Shown here one piece after another: positions 35,837-46,290 of a stretch of DNA of 64,000 nt. The DNA is from Pseudomonas abietaniphila (GTDB taxonomy: Bacteria > Pseudomonadota > Gammaproteobacteria > Pseudomonadales > Pseudomonadaceae). The stretch spans positions 372,001 to 436,000 of the forward strand of contig NZ_CP155619.1 of NCBI RefSeq assembly GCF_039697315.1. The letters run 5' to 3'. Each line of letters opens with the position of its first letter. Positions within the stretch are counted from its first letter, which is position 1. The notes beneath the pieces were generated by a model. It saw nothing but the letters and a program-made list of their open reading frames with translations. It did no database searches and had not been told where the DNA came from. The translations under genes and the position numbers were made by a program.

Positions 35837-36832
35837 TCAGACCCACCGCAGACGCTTCAACAACCACATCTGCCCCACCGCAACCACGACCATCAGCGTG
35901 CAGGCAAACACAAAACCATACGGATTATCCGAGCCTGGAATGCCGCCGACGTTGATACCCAGCAAACCGGTCAGGAAGCTCATGGGCAGGAAGATCCCGG
36001 TGATGATCCCGAAGCGGTACATGGTGCGGTTCATGCGTTCGTTGAGGCGTCTGTCTTCAGCCTCAAGCACCAGCCCAACGCGCTCCCGGGTCAATTCCAG
36101 TTCTTCCAGATAACGCGTCAGGCTGTTGTTCAATTCATTCCAGTAGTCAGCATCGTCGTCCAGAAACCATGGCATCTTGCTGCGCGTCAGCTGCGCGTAG
36201 ATTTCACGCTGAGGGTGCAGAAACCGACGCATGCCCGCCGCCCTGCGGCGGATGTGAACCATGTTGCCGTGCTCAGGCATGTACCGTTCGTCGGCATCTA
36301 TGCGTTCTTCCATGTCGTCGACCAGTTCGGTCAGCTCGCTGACCACCGCCTGGACCTTGTCGGTGAGCAATTGCGCCAGGTAAACCAGCAATTCGGATGC
36401 GGTTTTCGGTCCCTTGCCCTCGTTGAGCAAGTCAATCAATTCATCCGTCGCACGCAATGAGCGAAGACGCAGGGAAATCACACGCTGAGCCGCCGCGAAA
36501 ATTCTCACCGACACCATGTCTTCAGGTTCGGCACCGGGGTTGAGATTCACCCCGCGCAAAAACAACAGCAGTTCATTGTCCGGCAGCGACAGCAAGCGAG
36601 GCCGGGTGTTTTCTTCAAGCATCAGGTCGCAAACGAACTCACTGAGGCCGCTCGCCGTGCGCAGCCACGTCTGTGTCTGCGGGTGACTGCGGTCCCAGTG
36701 AAGCCACACGCTTTCGTGGGGCTCCAGCTGCAGGCCATCCAGTTCGGTTCGAGCTATTGAACGCGCCCCGCCTTTACCGTCCAGCACGAAGGCATGAACC
36801 AGCCCCCACTGCGCGTTTGTCTCATCGAACAT
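35837..36832 (-). CDS. cmaX: CorA/ZntB-family divalent cation transporter CmaX
   Basis: This 331-residue protein has a cytosolic N-terminal funnel domain, a long stalk helix and two C-terminal membrane helices (ITGIFLPMSFLTGLLGI and YGFVFACTLMVVVAVGQMWL). The pore motif after the first helix is GIN, as in ZntB zinc transporters, rather than the GMN of CorA. AAGGA precedes the ATG. It heads the envelope cluster toward sigX. The transported ion is not certain. Confidence 0.92.
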   Translation of the reverse strand: MFDETNAQWGLVHAFVLDGKGGARSIARTELDGLQLEPHESVWLHWDRSHPQTQTWLRTASGLSEFVCDLMLEENTRPRLLSLPDNELLLFLRGVNLNPGAEPEDMVSVRIFAAAQRVISLRLRSLRATDELIDLLNEGKGPKTASELLVYLAQLLTDKVQAVVSELTELVDDMEERIDADERYMPEHGNMVHIRRRAAGMRRFLHPQREIYAQLTRSKMPWFLDDDADYWNELNNSLTRYLEELELTRERVGLVLEAEDRRLNERMNRTMYRFGIITGIFLPMSFLTGLLGINVGGIPGSDNPYGFVFACTLMVVVAVGQMWLLKRLRWV

Positions 36833-36877
36833 TCACTGTCCTTGGTGTCCTTGCGGTTTTCTGAAGGGCGAAGCCGG

Positions 36878-37366
36878 TCAGTCCGGCATTTTCAGGGGGC
36901 TAGGCGAAACGATGATGCCGTTATTGTCGGCGTACACGTATTCACCGGGGCGGAAAGTCACGCCGCCAAATGTCACCACCACGTTCAGATCGCCCAGTCC
37001 GCGTTTATCGGTCTTGAGCGGGTGACTGGCCAACGCCTGCACACCGAGATCGGTCTGCGCCAGGACATCGACATCACGCACGCAGCCATAGATGACCATG
37101 CCTTCCCAGCCATTTTTGGCTGCCTTCTCCGCCAGCATGTCACCCAGCAATGCCCGCCGCAGCGAGCCGCCACCATCGACCACCAGTACTTTGCCTTTGC
37201 CGTTCTGCTCGGCTTGCTCACGCACCAGCGAGTTGTCTTCGAAACACTTGAGGGTGACGATTTCGCCACCGAACGAATCGCGACCGCCAAAATTGCTGAA
37301 CATCGGCTCGACCACCTGAACCAGCTCAGGGTAGGCGTCGCACAAATCCGGAGTGATGTAGTGCAT
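36878..37366 (-). CDS. rraA: RraA-family protein (RNase E regulator / aldolase fold)
   Basis: This 162-residue protein has the RraA fold. Typical segments are [46 protein letters not shown] and the family loop GCVRDVDVL. Members either inhibit RNase E or act as 4-hydroxy-4-methyl-2-oxoglutarate/oxaloacetate aldolases. The conserved G-x(20)-RD arrangement (GDMLAEKA ... RDVD) is also present in the aldolases, so both roles remain open. AGGAG precedes the ATG. Confidence 0.9.
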   Translation of the reverse strand: MHYITPDLCDAYPELVQVVEPMFSNFGGRDSFGGEIVTLKCFEDNSLVREQAEQNGKGKVLVVDGGGSLRRALLGDMLAEKAAKNGWEGMVIYGCVRDVDVLAQTDLGVQALASHPLKTDKRGLGDLNVVVTFGGVTFRPGEYVYADNNGIIVSPSPLKMPD

Positions 37367-37582
37367 GGGTAACTCCTGTCAGTGATTCGTTTCAAGGATG
37401 AACCTGCGGCTGGCAGGTTCGCGTGGCACGCATGTCAGACCATGACAAACGCCACAATGCTTCCTTATATAGAACAAAATACTGACCGACGAGTCTTGCT
37501 CACCTGCCGCACACCTTGGCCACTCGAACGGGTGTAGCTTAGCGCCACACGACGCCCATAGGAACGCTTATGGACGCGCAAG

Positions 37583-38575
37583 TCAGGAAGTTGCCACCCT
37601 ATTCAGCGTTGATTCAGCATTTGACGGCGTGACCTGCCGGCTGAGCCAATCCGCCACCTTGGGCCACACCTGCGCCTGCGCGGACTTGCTGACCAGCATC
37701 TGGACATGACCGAACGCTTCGCTGAAGCCTTCCTGGCGCCCCAGGCACCAGAATTCTTTCTGCTCTGAACCGACTTGCTCGAACAACTCGCGACACGCCC
37801 ATTCAGGGTCCTGATGATCGCCAGCTCCCGCCACACACAGCAGCGGCACCTGCACATGACGCAAGCCGGACCACCAGTCGTCTTTCTTGTCACCGAAGCG
37901 ACCGAACAGGCCGTGCCAGCGCATGCTTTCAAGCAATATGCCCATCGGCTCGTCTTCAGGGCCTCGCTTGAAACGCGGTCCGGACACGTGTTCGAAGCGC
38001 TTGAGCAGCAACCTCGAACCCCACTGCAGTGGCGGCACCTTGAGCGGCCAGTACGTGCGCGAGACCTGACTGCCGAACAACGCCGCCGAAGCCACCTGCC
38101 CAGCGTCCAGGTAGTGACCGCCCAATGCCGCGGCGAGCGTTGTGCCGCCGAGAGAATGGCCGATCCAGTGCGGAATTTGCCCGGTCTGCTCACAGACGAA
38201 CGCCGCGATGGCCGGCAGGTCGTAGCGCGCATAATCGGCGACACGGTTGTGCCGGTAGGCTTCATTACGCGCAGACAACCCGTGCCCACGCATTTCCGGA
38301 ATCCACACGTCGAACCCTGCACGTGCCAGAAAGGCGCCCAGCCCGATGCCTTTGGGCGAGTACCAAAAACGTCGATTGGAGAAGCTGCCATGCAGCAGGA
38401 TCACTGGCACGCCACGGACATCGGGAGCGGTGACCCGCCCGAGTCGGGTCACGGCCAGCTCGACCGTGAAGTCCATGCTGTTGCCGGGTTTCAGACGGTA
38501 GACGTCCTCGACCAGGTCGCCGCGTCGTTCGGCGCTGATCAAGGCCACTGGAAAAAGATGGCTGCTGCTTTGCAT
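37583..38575 (-). CDS. Alpha/beta hydrolase (lipase/esterase-like)
   Basis: This 330-residue hydrolase has a HGSFSNRRFWY oxyanion-hole segment and the nucleophile elbow GHSLGG. A candidate acid lies in CVAGAGDHQDPEWA and a candidate His in FGHVQML near the end. It has no signal peptide, so it is cytosolic. Its position between rraA and ppsA is conserved in pseudomonads, but its substrate is unknown. ATG 38575 (MQSSSHLFPV) has AAGAG upstream and is preferred over an ATG 15 codons earlier. Confidence 0.85.
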   Translation of the reverse strand: MQSSSHLFPVALISAERRGDLVEDVYRLKPGNSMDFTVELAVTRLGRVTAPDVRGVPVILLHGSFSNRRFWYSPKGIGLGAFLARAGFDVWIPEMRGHGLSARNEAYRHNRVADYARYDLPAIAAFVCEQTGQIPHWIGHSLGGTTLAAALGGHYLDAGQVASAALFGSQVSRTYWPLKVPPLQWGSRLLLKRFEHVSGPRFKRGPEDEPMGILLESMRWHGLFGRFGDKKDDWWSGLRHVQVPLLCVAGAGDHQDPEWACRELFEQVGSEQKEFWCLGRQEGFSEAFGHVQMLVSKSAQAQVWPKVADWLSRQVTPSNAESTLNRVATS

Positions 38576-38670
38576 AGTGCTCTTGCTTGGTTCTGAAAAG
38601 GCACACCGCCGGAATAGCACGTAGAGGCTGTCCCGGGGCTGAACCCTTCACCTGAAAAATTCGCATGAAA

Positions 38671-38696
38671 AAGGGCGGAACCGTTGGGCCGCCCTT
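38671..38696 (-). terminator. Terminator of ppsA
   Basis: On the minus strand, AAGGGCGG ... CCGCCCTT is followed by TTTTCATGCG, about 64 bases after the ppsA stop. A second stem (GGCCCG/CGGGCC) lies nearby at about 38708-38725. Confidence 0.8.
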
Positions 38697-38759
38697 CTTC
38701 AGAAAGCCGGCCCGTCGAAACGGGCCAGCATCTTACTCGATTGCTCTACCTGTGGGGTA

Positions 38760-41135
38760 TCAGGTTGGCGCATCCTCTTCAGAGAGGAAGAACCAGGTTT
38801 CCAGTACCGAGTCGGGGTTCAGCGAAACGCTTTCGATGCCCTGCTCCATCAGCCAGCGCGCCAGATCCGGGTGGTCGGACGGGCCCTGACCGCAGATGCC
38901 GATGTACTTGCCGGCCTTGTTACAGGCCTGAATGGCGCTGGACAGCAGCTTCTTGACCGCAGGATTACGCTCGTCGAACAGGTGCGCGATGATGCCGGAG
39001 TCGCGGTCCAGGCCCAGAGTCAGCTGGGTCAGGTCATTGGAACCGATGGAGAAGCCGTCGAAGAACTCGAGGAATTCTTCGGCCATCAGGGCGTTGGACG
39101 GCAGTTCGCACATCATGATCACGCGCAGACCGTTGTCGCCGCGCGCCAGACCGTTTTCGGCCAGCAGGTCGACCACCTGGCTCGCTTCACCCAGAGTGCG
39201 CACGAACGGTACCATGATTTCCACGTTGGTCAGGCCCATCTCGTTGCGCACGCGCTTGAGGGCGCGGCACTCGAGTTCGAAGCAGTCGCGGAAGTTTTCG
39301 CTGATGTAACGCGACGCACCGCGGAAGCCCAGCATCGGGTTCTCTTCTTCCGGCTCGTACAGCTTGCCACCGATCAGGTTGGCGTATTCGTTGGACTTGA
39401 AGTCCGACAGACGCACGATGACCTTCTTCGGCGAGAACGCAGCGGCCAGGGTACTGATCCCTTCGACCAGCTTCTCGACGTAGAAACCGACCGGATCGCT
39501 GTAACCGGCGATGCGCTTGTCGACGCTTTCCTTGATGTCCAGCGGCAGGTTCGGATAGTTCAGCAGCGCTTTGGGGTGCACGCCGATCATGCGGTTGATG
39601 ATGAACTCCAGACGCGCCAGACCGATACCTGCGTTTGGCAACTGGGCGAAATCGAACGCACGATCCGGGTTACCGACGTTCATCATGATCTTGAACGGCA
39701 GCTCCGGCATGGCATCGACCGAGTTCTGCTTGATGTCGAAGCCCAACTCGCCTTCGAAGATGTAACCGGTGTCGCCTTCCGCACAGGAAACCGTCACGCC
39801 CTGACCGTCTTTCAACAGTTCGGTCGCGTTGCCGCAGCCCACAACGGCGGGAATGCCCAGTTCACGCGCAATGATCGCGGCGTGGCAGGTACGGCCGCCA
39901 CGGTTGGTGACGATAGCGCTGGCACGCTTCATCACCGGTTCCCAATCCGGGTCGGTCATGTCGGAGACCAGCACGTCGCCGGCCTGAACCTTGTCCATCT
40001 CGGACACGTCCTTGATGATCCGCACCTTGCCCGCGCCGATGCGCTGACCAATCGCACGGCCTTCCGCCAGAACGGTGCCCTTCTCTTTGAGCAGGTAGCG
40101 TTCCATGACGTTGCCCGAGCTGCGGCTCTTCACGGTTTCAGGACGCGCCTGAACGATGTAGAGCTTGCCGTCGTCACCATCTTTCGCCCATTCGATGTCC
40201 ATCGGGCACTGGTAGTGCTTCTCGATGATCATCGCCTGACGGGCCAGGTTGCTGACTTCTTCGTCGGAGAGACAGAAACGTGCGCGATCGGCGGCTTCCA
40301 CGTCGATCACCTTGACCGATTTACCGGCTTTGGCTTCGTCACCGTAAATCATCTTGATCGCCTTGCTGCCCAGGTTACGGCGCAGGATCGCAGGACGACC
40401 GGCTTCAAGGGTGTTCTTGTGAACGTAGAACTCGTCCGGGTTGACCGCGCCTTGTACGACTGTTTCGCCCAGGCCGTAGGCGCCGGTAATGAACACCACG
40501 TCACGGAAACCGGATTCGGTGTCCAGCGTGAACATCACGCCCGCCGTGCCGGTTTCAGAGCGGACCATGCGCTGCACGCCCGCGGACAGTGCGACCAGCT
40601 TGTGGTCGAAGCCCTGGTGCACGCGGTAGGAAATGGCGCGGTCGTTGAACAGCGAGGCAAAGACTTCTTTCGCCGCGCGGATGACGTTGTCGACGCCACG
40701 GATATTAAGGAAAGTTTCCTGCTGACCGGCGAAGGACGCGTCAGGCAGGTCTTCTGCGGTGGCGGAAGAGCGCACGGCAACGGCGATGTCCGGATTGCCC
40801 GCCGAGAGCGCGGCGAAGGCAGTGCGGATTTCAGCGTTGAGCTTCTCGGGGAATTCGGCCTCCATGATCCACTGACGAATCTGCGCACCGGTTTTCGCCA
40901 GGGCGTTGACGTCGTCGACGTCCAGGGCATCGAGTGCCGCGTGAATCTGATCGTTCAGACCACTTTGCTCAAGAAAATCACGATAGGCCTGAGCGGTAGT
41001 GGCGAAGCCACCGGGGACGGAAACGCCTGCGCCCGCCAGGTTGCTGATCATCTCGCCGAGGGATGCGTTCTTGCCCCCCACATGCTCAACATCATGTTTG
41101 CCGAGCTTATCGAGGGAAACTACGTACTCTACCAA
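38760..41135 (-). CDS. ppsA: Phosphoenolpyruvate synthase
   Basis: This 791-residue enzyme makes phosphoenolpyruvate from pyruvate and ATP for gluconeogenesis. An N-terminal ATP-grasp domain ([31 protein letters not shown]) is followed by the swivelling phosphohistidine domain with His418 in GGRTCHAAI. The C-terminal TIM barrel has [10 protein letters not shown] and the catalytic Cys in [11 protein letters not shown]. The only start giving the family N-terminus ([11 protein letters not shown]) is TTG, with GGAGA about seven bases upstream. It is divergent from its regulator ppsR. Confidence 0.96.
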   Translation of the reverse strand: MVEYVVSLDKLGKHDVEHVGGKNASLGEMISNLAGAGVSVPGGFATTAQAYRDFLEQSGLNDQIHAALDALDVDDVNALAKTGAQIRQWIMEAEFPEKLNAEIRTAFAALSAGNPDIAVAVRSSATAEDLPDASFAGQQETFLNIRGVDNVIRAAKEVFASLFNDRAISYRVHQGFDHKLVALSAGVQRMVRSETGTAGVMFTLDTESGFRDVVFITGAYGLGETVVQGAVNPDEFYVHKNTLEAGRPAILRRNLGSKAIKMIYGDEAKAGKSVKVIDVEAADRARFCLSDEEVSNLARQAMIIEKHYQCPMDIEWAKDGDDGKLYIVQARPETVKSRSSGNVMERYLLKEKGTVLAEGRAIGQRIGAGKVRIIKDVSEMDKVQAGDVLVSDMTDPDWEPVMKRASAIVTNRGGRTCHAAIIARELGIPAVVGCGNATELLKDGQGVTVSCAEGDTGYIFEGELGFDIKQNSVDAMPELPFKIMMNVGNPDRAFDFAQLPNAGIGLARLEFIINRMIGVHPKALLNYPNLPLDIKESVDKRIAGYSDPVGFYVEKLVEGISTLAAAFSPKKVIVRLSDFKSNEYANLIGGKLYEPEEENPMLGFRGASRYISENFRDCFELECRALKRVRNEMGLTNVEIMVPFVRTLGEASQVVDLLAENGLARGDNGLRVIMMCELPSNALMAEEFLEFFDGFSIGSNDLTQLTLGLDRDSGIIAHLFDERNPAVKKLLSSAIQACNKAGKYIGICGQGPSDHPDLARWLMEQGIESVSLNPDSVLETWFFLSEEDAPT

Positions 41136-41345
41136 GGTGATCTCTCCACTAACCGAATTGTTGTTGGGAAAAGCATTGGTGCTGTCATCACAGGAAGAAA
41201 GTGACCCTTACGCGAATGGCCCGGACCCGAAAATCTTCATCCTGAAAATCAGAACCTTGAAAAAAGGTAGAATGCGGCCAGTCATGGCTCGCAAGCCCGC
41301 CTATGATATCCAAGAATCGTCACCAGCTTAAGGCCCAAGGCGCAA

Positions 41346-42164
41346 ATGAAACGATCCGCTTTCTTTATCTCCGACGGCACCGGCATCACAGCCGAAACGC
41401 TTGGTCAGAGCCTGTTGGCGCAATTTGAAAACATAACCTTCAACAAGTTCACCAGGCCCTATATCGACAGCGTCGAGAAGGCCCGGGCGATGGTCCAGCA
41501 AATCAACAAGGCTGCCGAAAAAGACGAGGCGCGCCCCATCATCTTCGACACCATTGTCAATCAGGACATCCGCGAGATTCTGGCGACGTCCGACGGCTTC
41601 ATGATCGATATTTTCTCGACCTTCCTGGCGCCTCTTGAGCAGGAGCTTAGTTCACACTCCTCCTACTCGGTGGGCAAATCACACTCCATCGGTCACAACT
41701 CCAATTACATGGAGCGGATCGAGGCGGTGAACTTCGCGCTGGACAACGATGACGGCGCCAGAACCCATTATTACGACAAGGCCGACATCATTCTGGTGGG
41801 TGTCTCTCGCTGTGGGAAGACGCCTACCTGTCTATACATGGCCATGCAATTCGGTATCCGCGCAGCCAACTATCCGTTGACCGAAGACGACATGGAGCGC
41901 CTGCAACTGCCGCCCGCGCTGAAGCAACACCGCTCGAAACTGTTCGGCCTGACCATCGACCCTGATCGCCTGACCGCCATTCGCCACGAACGCAAGCCCA
42001 ACAGCCGTTATTCAAGTTTCGCCCAGTGCGAGTTCGAAGTGCGCGAAGTGGAAAACCTTTTCCGCCGCGAGAACATTCCGAACATCAATTCCACGCATTT
42101 TTCGGTCGAAGAAATCTCGGCGAAAGTGTTGGTGGAAAAAGGCGTCGAACGACGGTTTAAATAG
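41346..42164 (+). CDS. ppsR: PEP synthase regulatory kinase/pyrophosphorylase
   Basis: This 272-residue DUF299-family protein both phosphorylates PEP synthase on a Thr next to its catalytic His, using ADP, and removes that phosphate with Pi. The P-loop-like [10 protein letters not shown] is at 152-161; [19 protein letters not shown] residues begin the protein ([12 protein letters not shown]). AAGGCGCAA precedes the ATG. It is divergent from its substrate gene ppsA, sharing a 210-base promoter region. Confidence 0.95.
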   Translation: MKRSAFFISDGTGITAETLGQSLLAQFENITFNKFTRPYIDSVEKARAMVQQINKAAEKDEARPIIFDTIVNQDIREILATSDGFMIDIFSTFLAPLEQELSSHSSYSVGKSHSIGHNSNYMERIEAVNFALDNDDGARTHYYDKADIILVGVSRCGKTPTCLYMAMQFGIRAANYPLTEDDMERLQLPPALKQHRSKLFGLTIDPDRLTAIRHERKPNSRYSSFAQCEFEVREVENLFRRENIPNINSTHFSVEEISAKVLVEKGVERRFK

Positions 42165-42177
42165 CCGTTTTCAAACG

Positions 42178-42263
42178 GTAGGAGCGTGCTTGCGCGCGAA
42201 TGCGTTGGGTCAGTTAAGCATTCGTAACAGGCAGAATGCTTTCGCGGGCAAGCGCGCTCCTAC
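42178..42263. repeat. REPIN (inverted REP doublet), type A
   Basis: The arm GTAGGAGCGTGCTTGCGCGC at the left is answered by GCGGGCAAGCGCGCTCCTAC at the right, with a roughly 40-base spacer that itself folds (GCATTCGTAAC ... AGAATGC). It lies between the convergent genes ppsR and prpF. Confidence 0.88.
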
Positions 42264-42281
42264 AAAAGACGAAGTCAAGCG

Positions 42282-43472
42282 TCAGAAACTGTCGCCCGGC
42301 ACGCGAACCCACCCTTCCATCAACACCCGCGCACTGCGGCTCATGATGGCTTTCTTGACCTGCCATTCGCCGTCGACCAGCTCCGCCTCAGCGCCTACGC
42401 GCAAGGTGCCGGATGGATGGCCGAAACGGACCGCGCTGCGTTCGCCACCGCCTGCCGCCAGATTGACCAACGTGCCTGGAATCGCCGCCGCTGTCCCGAT
42501 CGCGACCGCCGCCGTCCCCATCATGGCGTGGTGCAGCTTGCCCATGGACATGGCGCGTACCAGCAGATCGGCGTCCTCCACGGTCACACGCTTGCCGCTG
42601 GACGATACATACTCGCTGGGCGCTGCGACGAAGGCCACTTTGGGTGTGTGCTGACGCTTGGCCGCCTCGTCCACATGGGCAATCAAACCCATGCGCACGG
42701 CGCCGTACGCGCGAATGGTTTCAAACCTGTTTAAGGCATTCACGTCACTGTTGATCGCGTCCTGCAACTCGGTGCCGGTGTAACCGATGTCGCTGGCATT
42801 GACGAAAATGGTCGGGATGCCGGCATTGATCATGGTCGCCTTGAACGTGCCGACACCTGGCACCTCAAGCTCGTCCACCAGATTGCCGGTCGGGAACATT
42901 GAACCGCCCGCGCCCTCTTCTTCCGCTGCCGGGTCCATGAACTCTAACTGAACCTCGGCGGCCGGAAACGTCACGCCATCGAGTTCGAAGTCACCGGTTT
43001 CCTGCACCGCGCCGTGGGTCATCGGCACGTGGGCAATGATCGTCTTGCCAATGTTGGCTTGCCAGATACGGATCACGGCGACGCCGTTGTCCGGGACATG
43101 GCTCGCATCCACCAGACCATTGCTGATCGCGAACGGCCCAACCGCCGCGGAGAGGTTGCCACAGTTGCCGCTCCAGTCCACGAACGGCGTGTCGATGGAC
43201 ACCTGGCCGAACAGGTAGTCAACGTCGTGATCGGCCTTGATGCTTTTGGACAGAATCACGGTCTTGCTGGTACTGGACGTCGCGCCCCCCATGCCGTCGA
43301 TCTGCTTGGCGTACGGATCGGGACTGCCGATCACCCGAAGCAACAGGGCATCACGGGCCGGACCAGGTACTTGGGCGGCCTCGGGTAGATCCTGTAGACG
43401 GAAAAACACGCCTTTACTGGTGCCGCCACGCATGTAAGTGGCGGGAATCCTGATTTGCGCTGTATGAGCCAT
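42282..43472 (-). CDS. prpF: 2-methylaconitate cis-trans isomerase
   Basis: This 396-residue diaminopimelate-epimerase-fold isomerase converts the AcnD product into cis-2-methylaconitate for propionate catabolism. Motifs include RGGTSKGVFF near the N-terminus, GGATSSTSKT, and DWSGNCGNLSAAVGPFA, whose Cys is conserved. AAGGAAA precedes ATG 43472 (MAHTAQIRIP). It is last in the prp operon, 59 bases after acnD. In several pseudomonads prpD comes next; here a REPIN and ppsR follow. Confidence 0.95.
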   Translation of the reverse strand: MAHTAQIRIPATYMRGGTSKGVFFRLQDLPEAAQVPGPARDALLLRVIGSPDPYAKQIDGMGGATSSTSKTVILSKSIKADHDVDYLFGQVSIDTPFVDWSGNCGNLSAAVGPFAISNGLVDASHVPDNGVAVIRIWQANIGKTIIAHVPMTHGAVQETGDFELDGVTFPAAEVQLEFMDPAAEEEGAGGSMFPTGNLVDELEVPGVGTFKATMINAGIPTIFVNASDIGYTGTELQDAINSDVNALNRFETIRAYGAVRMGLIAHVDEAAKRQHTPKVAFVAAPSEYVSSSGKRVTVEDADLLVRAMSMGKLHHAMMGTAAVAIGTAAAIPGTLVNLAAGGGERSAVRFGHPSGTLRVGAEAELVDGEWQVKKAIMSRSARVLMEGWVRVPGDSF

Positions 43473-43531
43473 GGAATCGTTTTCCTTTCGTTCAAACGCT
43501 AACGCCACCCCGAGGTGGCGTCAGCACATCG

Positions 43532-46126
43532 TCAGGCCACCGCGGCCGATTCGAGGAAGTCCTGAGCGAAGCGCTGCAAGACACCGCCTGCTTCGTAAAT
43601 CGACACCTCTTCACCGGTGTCGAGGCGGCAGGTGACCGGCACCTCCAGACGCTCGCCGCTCTTGCGGTGAATCACCAGCGTCAGGGTTGCACGCGGCGTG
43701 CGCTCGCCGATGACGTCATACGTCTCGGTGCCGTCGATGCCCAGGGTCATGCGGTTGGTCCCGGGTTTGAACTCCAGCGGCAGGACGCCCATACCCACGA
43801 GGTTGGTGCGGTGGATGCGCTCGAAACCTTCGGCAACGATGGCTTGCACACCTGCCAGACGCACGCCTTTGGCCGCCCAGTCCCGGGACGAACCCTGACC
43901 GTAATCGGCACCTGCGACGATGATCAGCGGCTGCTTGCGCTCCATGTAGGTTTCGATGGCTTCCCACATGCGGGTGACCTGGCCTTCCGGTTCGATCCGC
44001 GCCAGCGAGCCCTGCTTGACCTTGCCGCCTTCCTGAACCATTTCATTGAACAGTTTAGGGTTGGCAAAGGTGGCGCGCTGCGCGGTCAGGTGGTCGCCAC
44101 GGTGGGTCGCATAGGAGTTGAAGTCTTCTTCCGGCAGGCCCATTTTTGCCAGGTACTCACCCGCCGCGCTGTCGAGCATGATCGCGTTGGACGGCGACAG
44201 GTGATCGGTGGTGATGTTGTCCGGCAATACTGCCAACGGCCGCATGCCCTTGAGCGTGCGAGCTCCTGCCAGCGCGCCTTCCCAGTAAGGAGGACGGCGA
44301 ATATAGGTGCTCATCGGGCGCCAGTCGTACAGCGGATCGACTTTCGGGCCGGTGTCTTCATGGATCGCGAACATCGGGATATAGACCTGGCGGAACTGTT
44401 CCGGCTTGACCGATGCCTTGACCACCGCATCGATTTCTTCATCCGTGGGCCAGATGTCTTTCAGGCGGATCTCCTGGCCGTCAGGGCCAATACCCAGCAC
44501 ATCCTTCTCGATATCGAAACGGATGGTGCCCGCGATTGCGTAGGCCACGACCAGAGGTGGTGAGGCGAGAAAGGCCTGCTTGGCATAAGGGTGGATACGG
44601 CCGTCGAAGTTGCGGTTGCCTGACAAAACGGCAGTGGCGTACAGGTCGCGGTCGATGATTTCCTGCTGAATCACCGGGTCCAGCGCACCCGACATGCCGT
44701 TGCAGGTGGTGCAGGCAAACGCGACGACACCGAAACCCAGCTGTTCCAGCTCGGTGGTCAGCCCGGCTTCGTCCAGGTACAGCGCCACCGTCTTGGAACC
44801 CGGCGCCAGCGAGGACTTGACCCACGGCTTCCGGGTCAGGCCCAGCGCGTTGGCATTGCGCGCCAACAACCCTGCGGCAATCACATTGCGCGGGTTGCTG
44901 GTGTTGGTGCAACTGGTGATGGCGGCAATGATGACCGCGCCATCGGGCATCTGGCCGGGCGTTTGCTCCCAGGCGCTTGCGATGCCTTTGGCCGCCAGAT
45001 CCGAGGTCGCGACCCGGGCGTGAGGATTCGACGGCCCGGCCATGTTACGCACCACACTGGACAAGTCGAAGCTCAATACCCGCTCGTATTCGGCGGTCGT
45101 CAGGCTGTCAGCCCACAGACCGGTTTCCCTGGCATACGTCTCCACCAGCTTCACCTGATCGTCTTCACGGCCAGTGAGCTTGAGGTAGTCGATGGTTTGC
45201 TGGTCGATGGAAAACATCGCCGCCGTGGCGCCATATTCTGGCGCCATGTTGGAAATCGTCGCGCGATCCCCCAGCGTCAGCGCCCGAGCCCCCTCGCCAT
45301 AGAATTCGAGGTACGCACCGACCACTTTCTGTTGGCGCAGGTATTCGGTCAGCGCCAACACCACGTCGGTGGCGGTAATCCCCGGCTGTGGGCGGCCGGT
45401 CAACTCGACACCAATGATGTCCGGCAGACGCATCCACGATGCGCGACCGAGCATGACGTTCTCCGCCTCCAGGCCGCCCACACCAATCGCGACCACCCCA
45501 AGAGCGTCAACGTGCGGCGTATGGCTGTCGGTCCCCACCAAGGTATCCGGGAACGCGACGCCGTTGAGCACCTGAATCACCGGCGACATTCGCTCCAGGT
45601 TGATCTGGTGCATGATGCCGTTGCCCGGCGGAATCACCTCAACGTTCTTGAACGCCTGCTTGGTCCAGTTGATGAAGTGGAAACGGTCTTCGTTGCGACG
45701 ATCTTCGATCGCACGGTTCTTGGTGAACGCGTCGGGGTCATAGCCACCACACTCGACGGCCAGCGAGTGGTCGACGATCAATTGCACCGGCACCACCGGA
45801 TTGACCTGCGCCGGATCACCGCCCATGTCGGCAATGGCGTCGCGCAGCCCGGCGAGGTCGACCAGCGCGGTCTGGCCCAGAATGTCGTGGCACACCACAC
45901 GTGCCGGAAACCACGGAAAGTCGAGGTCGCGCTTGCGCTCGATCAGTTGTATCAGCGACGCCTTCAAGGTCGCGGGATCGCAGCGGCGGACCAGGTTCTC
46001 GGCCAGCACGCGGGAGGTGTACGGCAGTGTCGCGTAGGCACCGGGCTTGATGGCATCGACCGCCGCTTGGGCGTCGAAGTAGTCAAGCGAAGTGCCGGGC
46101 AGTTGCTTGCGATGTTCAGTGTTCAT
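43532..46126 (-). CDS. acnD: 2-methylcitrate dehydratase, Fe/S-dependent (AcnD)
   Basis: This is an 864-residue aconitase-family enzyme. Fe-S ligands are in ITSCTNTSNP and FACTTCNGMSG. Substrate-site segments GTDSHTPHVDALGVV and GADYGQGSSRDWAAKG are intact. With PrpF it does the job of PrpD in the 2-methylcitrate cycle. The start MNTEHRKQLP is the family N-terminus; an adjacent in-frame ATG one codon earlier is equally possible. The open frame runs 43 codons further upstream, through a REPIN, and that part is rejected. Confidence 0.95.
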   Translation of the reverse strand: MNTEHRKQLPGTSLDYFDAQAAVDAIKPGAYATLPYTSRVLAENLVRRCDPATLKASLIQLIERKRDLDFPWFPARVVCHDILGQTALVDLAGLRDAIADMGGDPAQVNPVVPVQLIVDHSLAVECGGYDPDAFTKNRAIEDRRNEDRFHFINWTKQAFKNVEVIPPGNGIMHQINLERMSPVIQVLNGVAFPDTLVGTDSHTPHVDALGVVAIGVGGLEAENVMLGRASWMRLPDIIGVELTGRPQPGITATDVVLALTEYLRQQKVVGAYLEFYGEGARALTLGDRATISNMAPEYGATAAMFSIDQQTIDYLKLTGREDDQVKLVETYARETGLWADSLTTAEYERVLSFDLSSVVRNMAGPSNPHARVATSDLAAKGIASAWEQTPGQMPDGAVIIAAITSCTNTSNPRNVIAAGLLARNANALGLTRKPWVKSSLAPGSKTVALYLDEAGLTTELEQLGFGVVAFACTTCNGMSGALDPVIQQEIIDRDLYATAVLSGNRNFDGRIHPYAKQAFLASPPLVVAYAIAGTIRFDIEKDVLGIGPDGQEIRLKDIWPTDEEIDAVVKASVKPEQFRQVYIPMFAIHEDTGPKVDPLYDWRPMSTYIRRPPYWEGALAGARTLKGMRPLAVLPDNITTDHLSPSNAIMLDSAAGEYLAKMGLPEEDFNSYATHRGDHLTAQRATFANPKLFNEMVQEGGKVKQGSLARIEPEGQVTRMWEAIETYMERKQPLIIVAGADYGQGSSRDWAAKGVRLAGVQAIVAEGFERIHRTNLVGMGVLPLEFKPGTNRMTLGIDGTETYDVIGERTPRATLTLVIHRKSGERLEVPVTCRLDTGEEVSIYEAGGVLQRFAQDFLESAAVA

Positions 46127-46181
46127 CATCAGGACTCGGTCACGGTAGTTGCGGAGGGTGGGGCCTGATCCGGCATTTTGA

Positions 46182-46267
46182 GTAGGAGCGCGCTTGCCCG
46201 CGATTGCGGTAAGCCAGACGACACATCCGTGTCTGATATGCCCAATCGCGGGCAAGCGCGCTCCTAC
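46182..46267. repeat. REPIN, type A, between prpC and acnD
   Basis: The arm AGGAGCGCGCTTGCCCGCGAT at 46184 is matched by its exact reverse complement ending at 46265. The spacer contains a further hairpin (ACACATCC/GTGTCTG-like). It sits inside the prp operon. Confidence 0.9.
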
Positions 46268-46290
46268 AGGTATTCAGGCATCCCCACCGT

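Noticed and set aside
38871..41204. A 777-codon plus-strand open frame opposite ppsA
   Set aside because: It mirrors a highly conserved gene, has no ribosome site and a composition typical of antisense frames in GC-rich DNA (rich in His, Arg, Val, Gln).
46130..46255. N-terminal extension of acnD by 43 codons
   Set aside because: It runs through a REPIN and has no likeness to the family; the adjacent double ATG gives the expected N-terminus.
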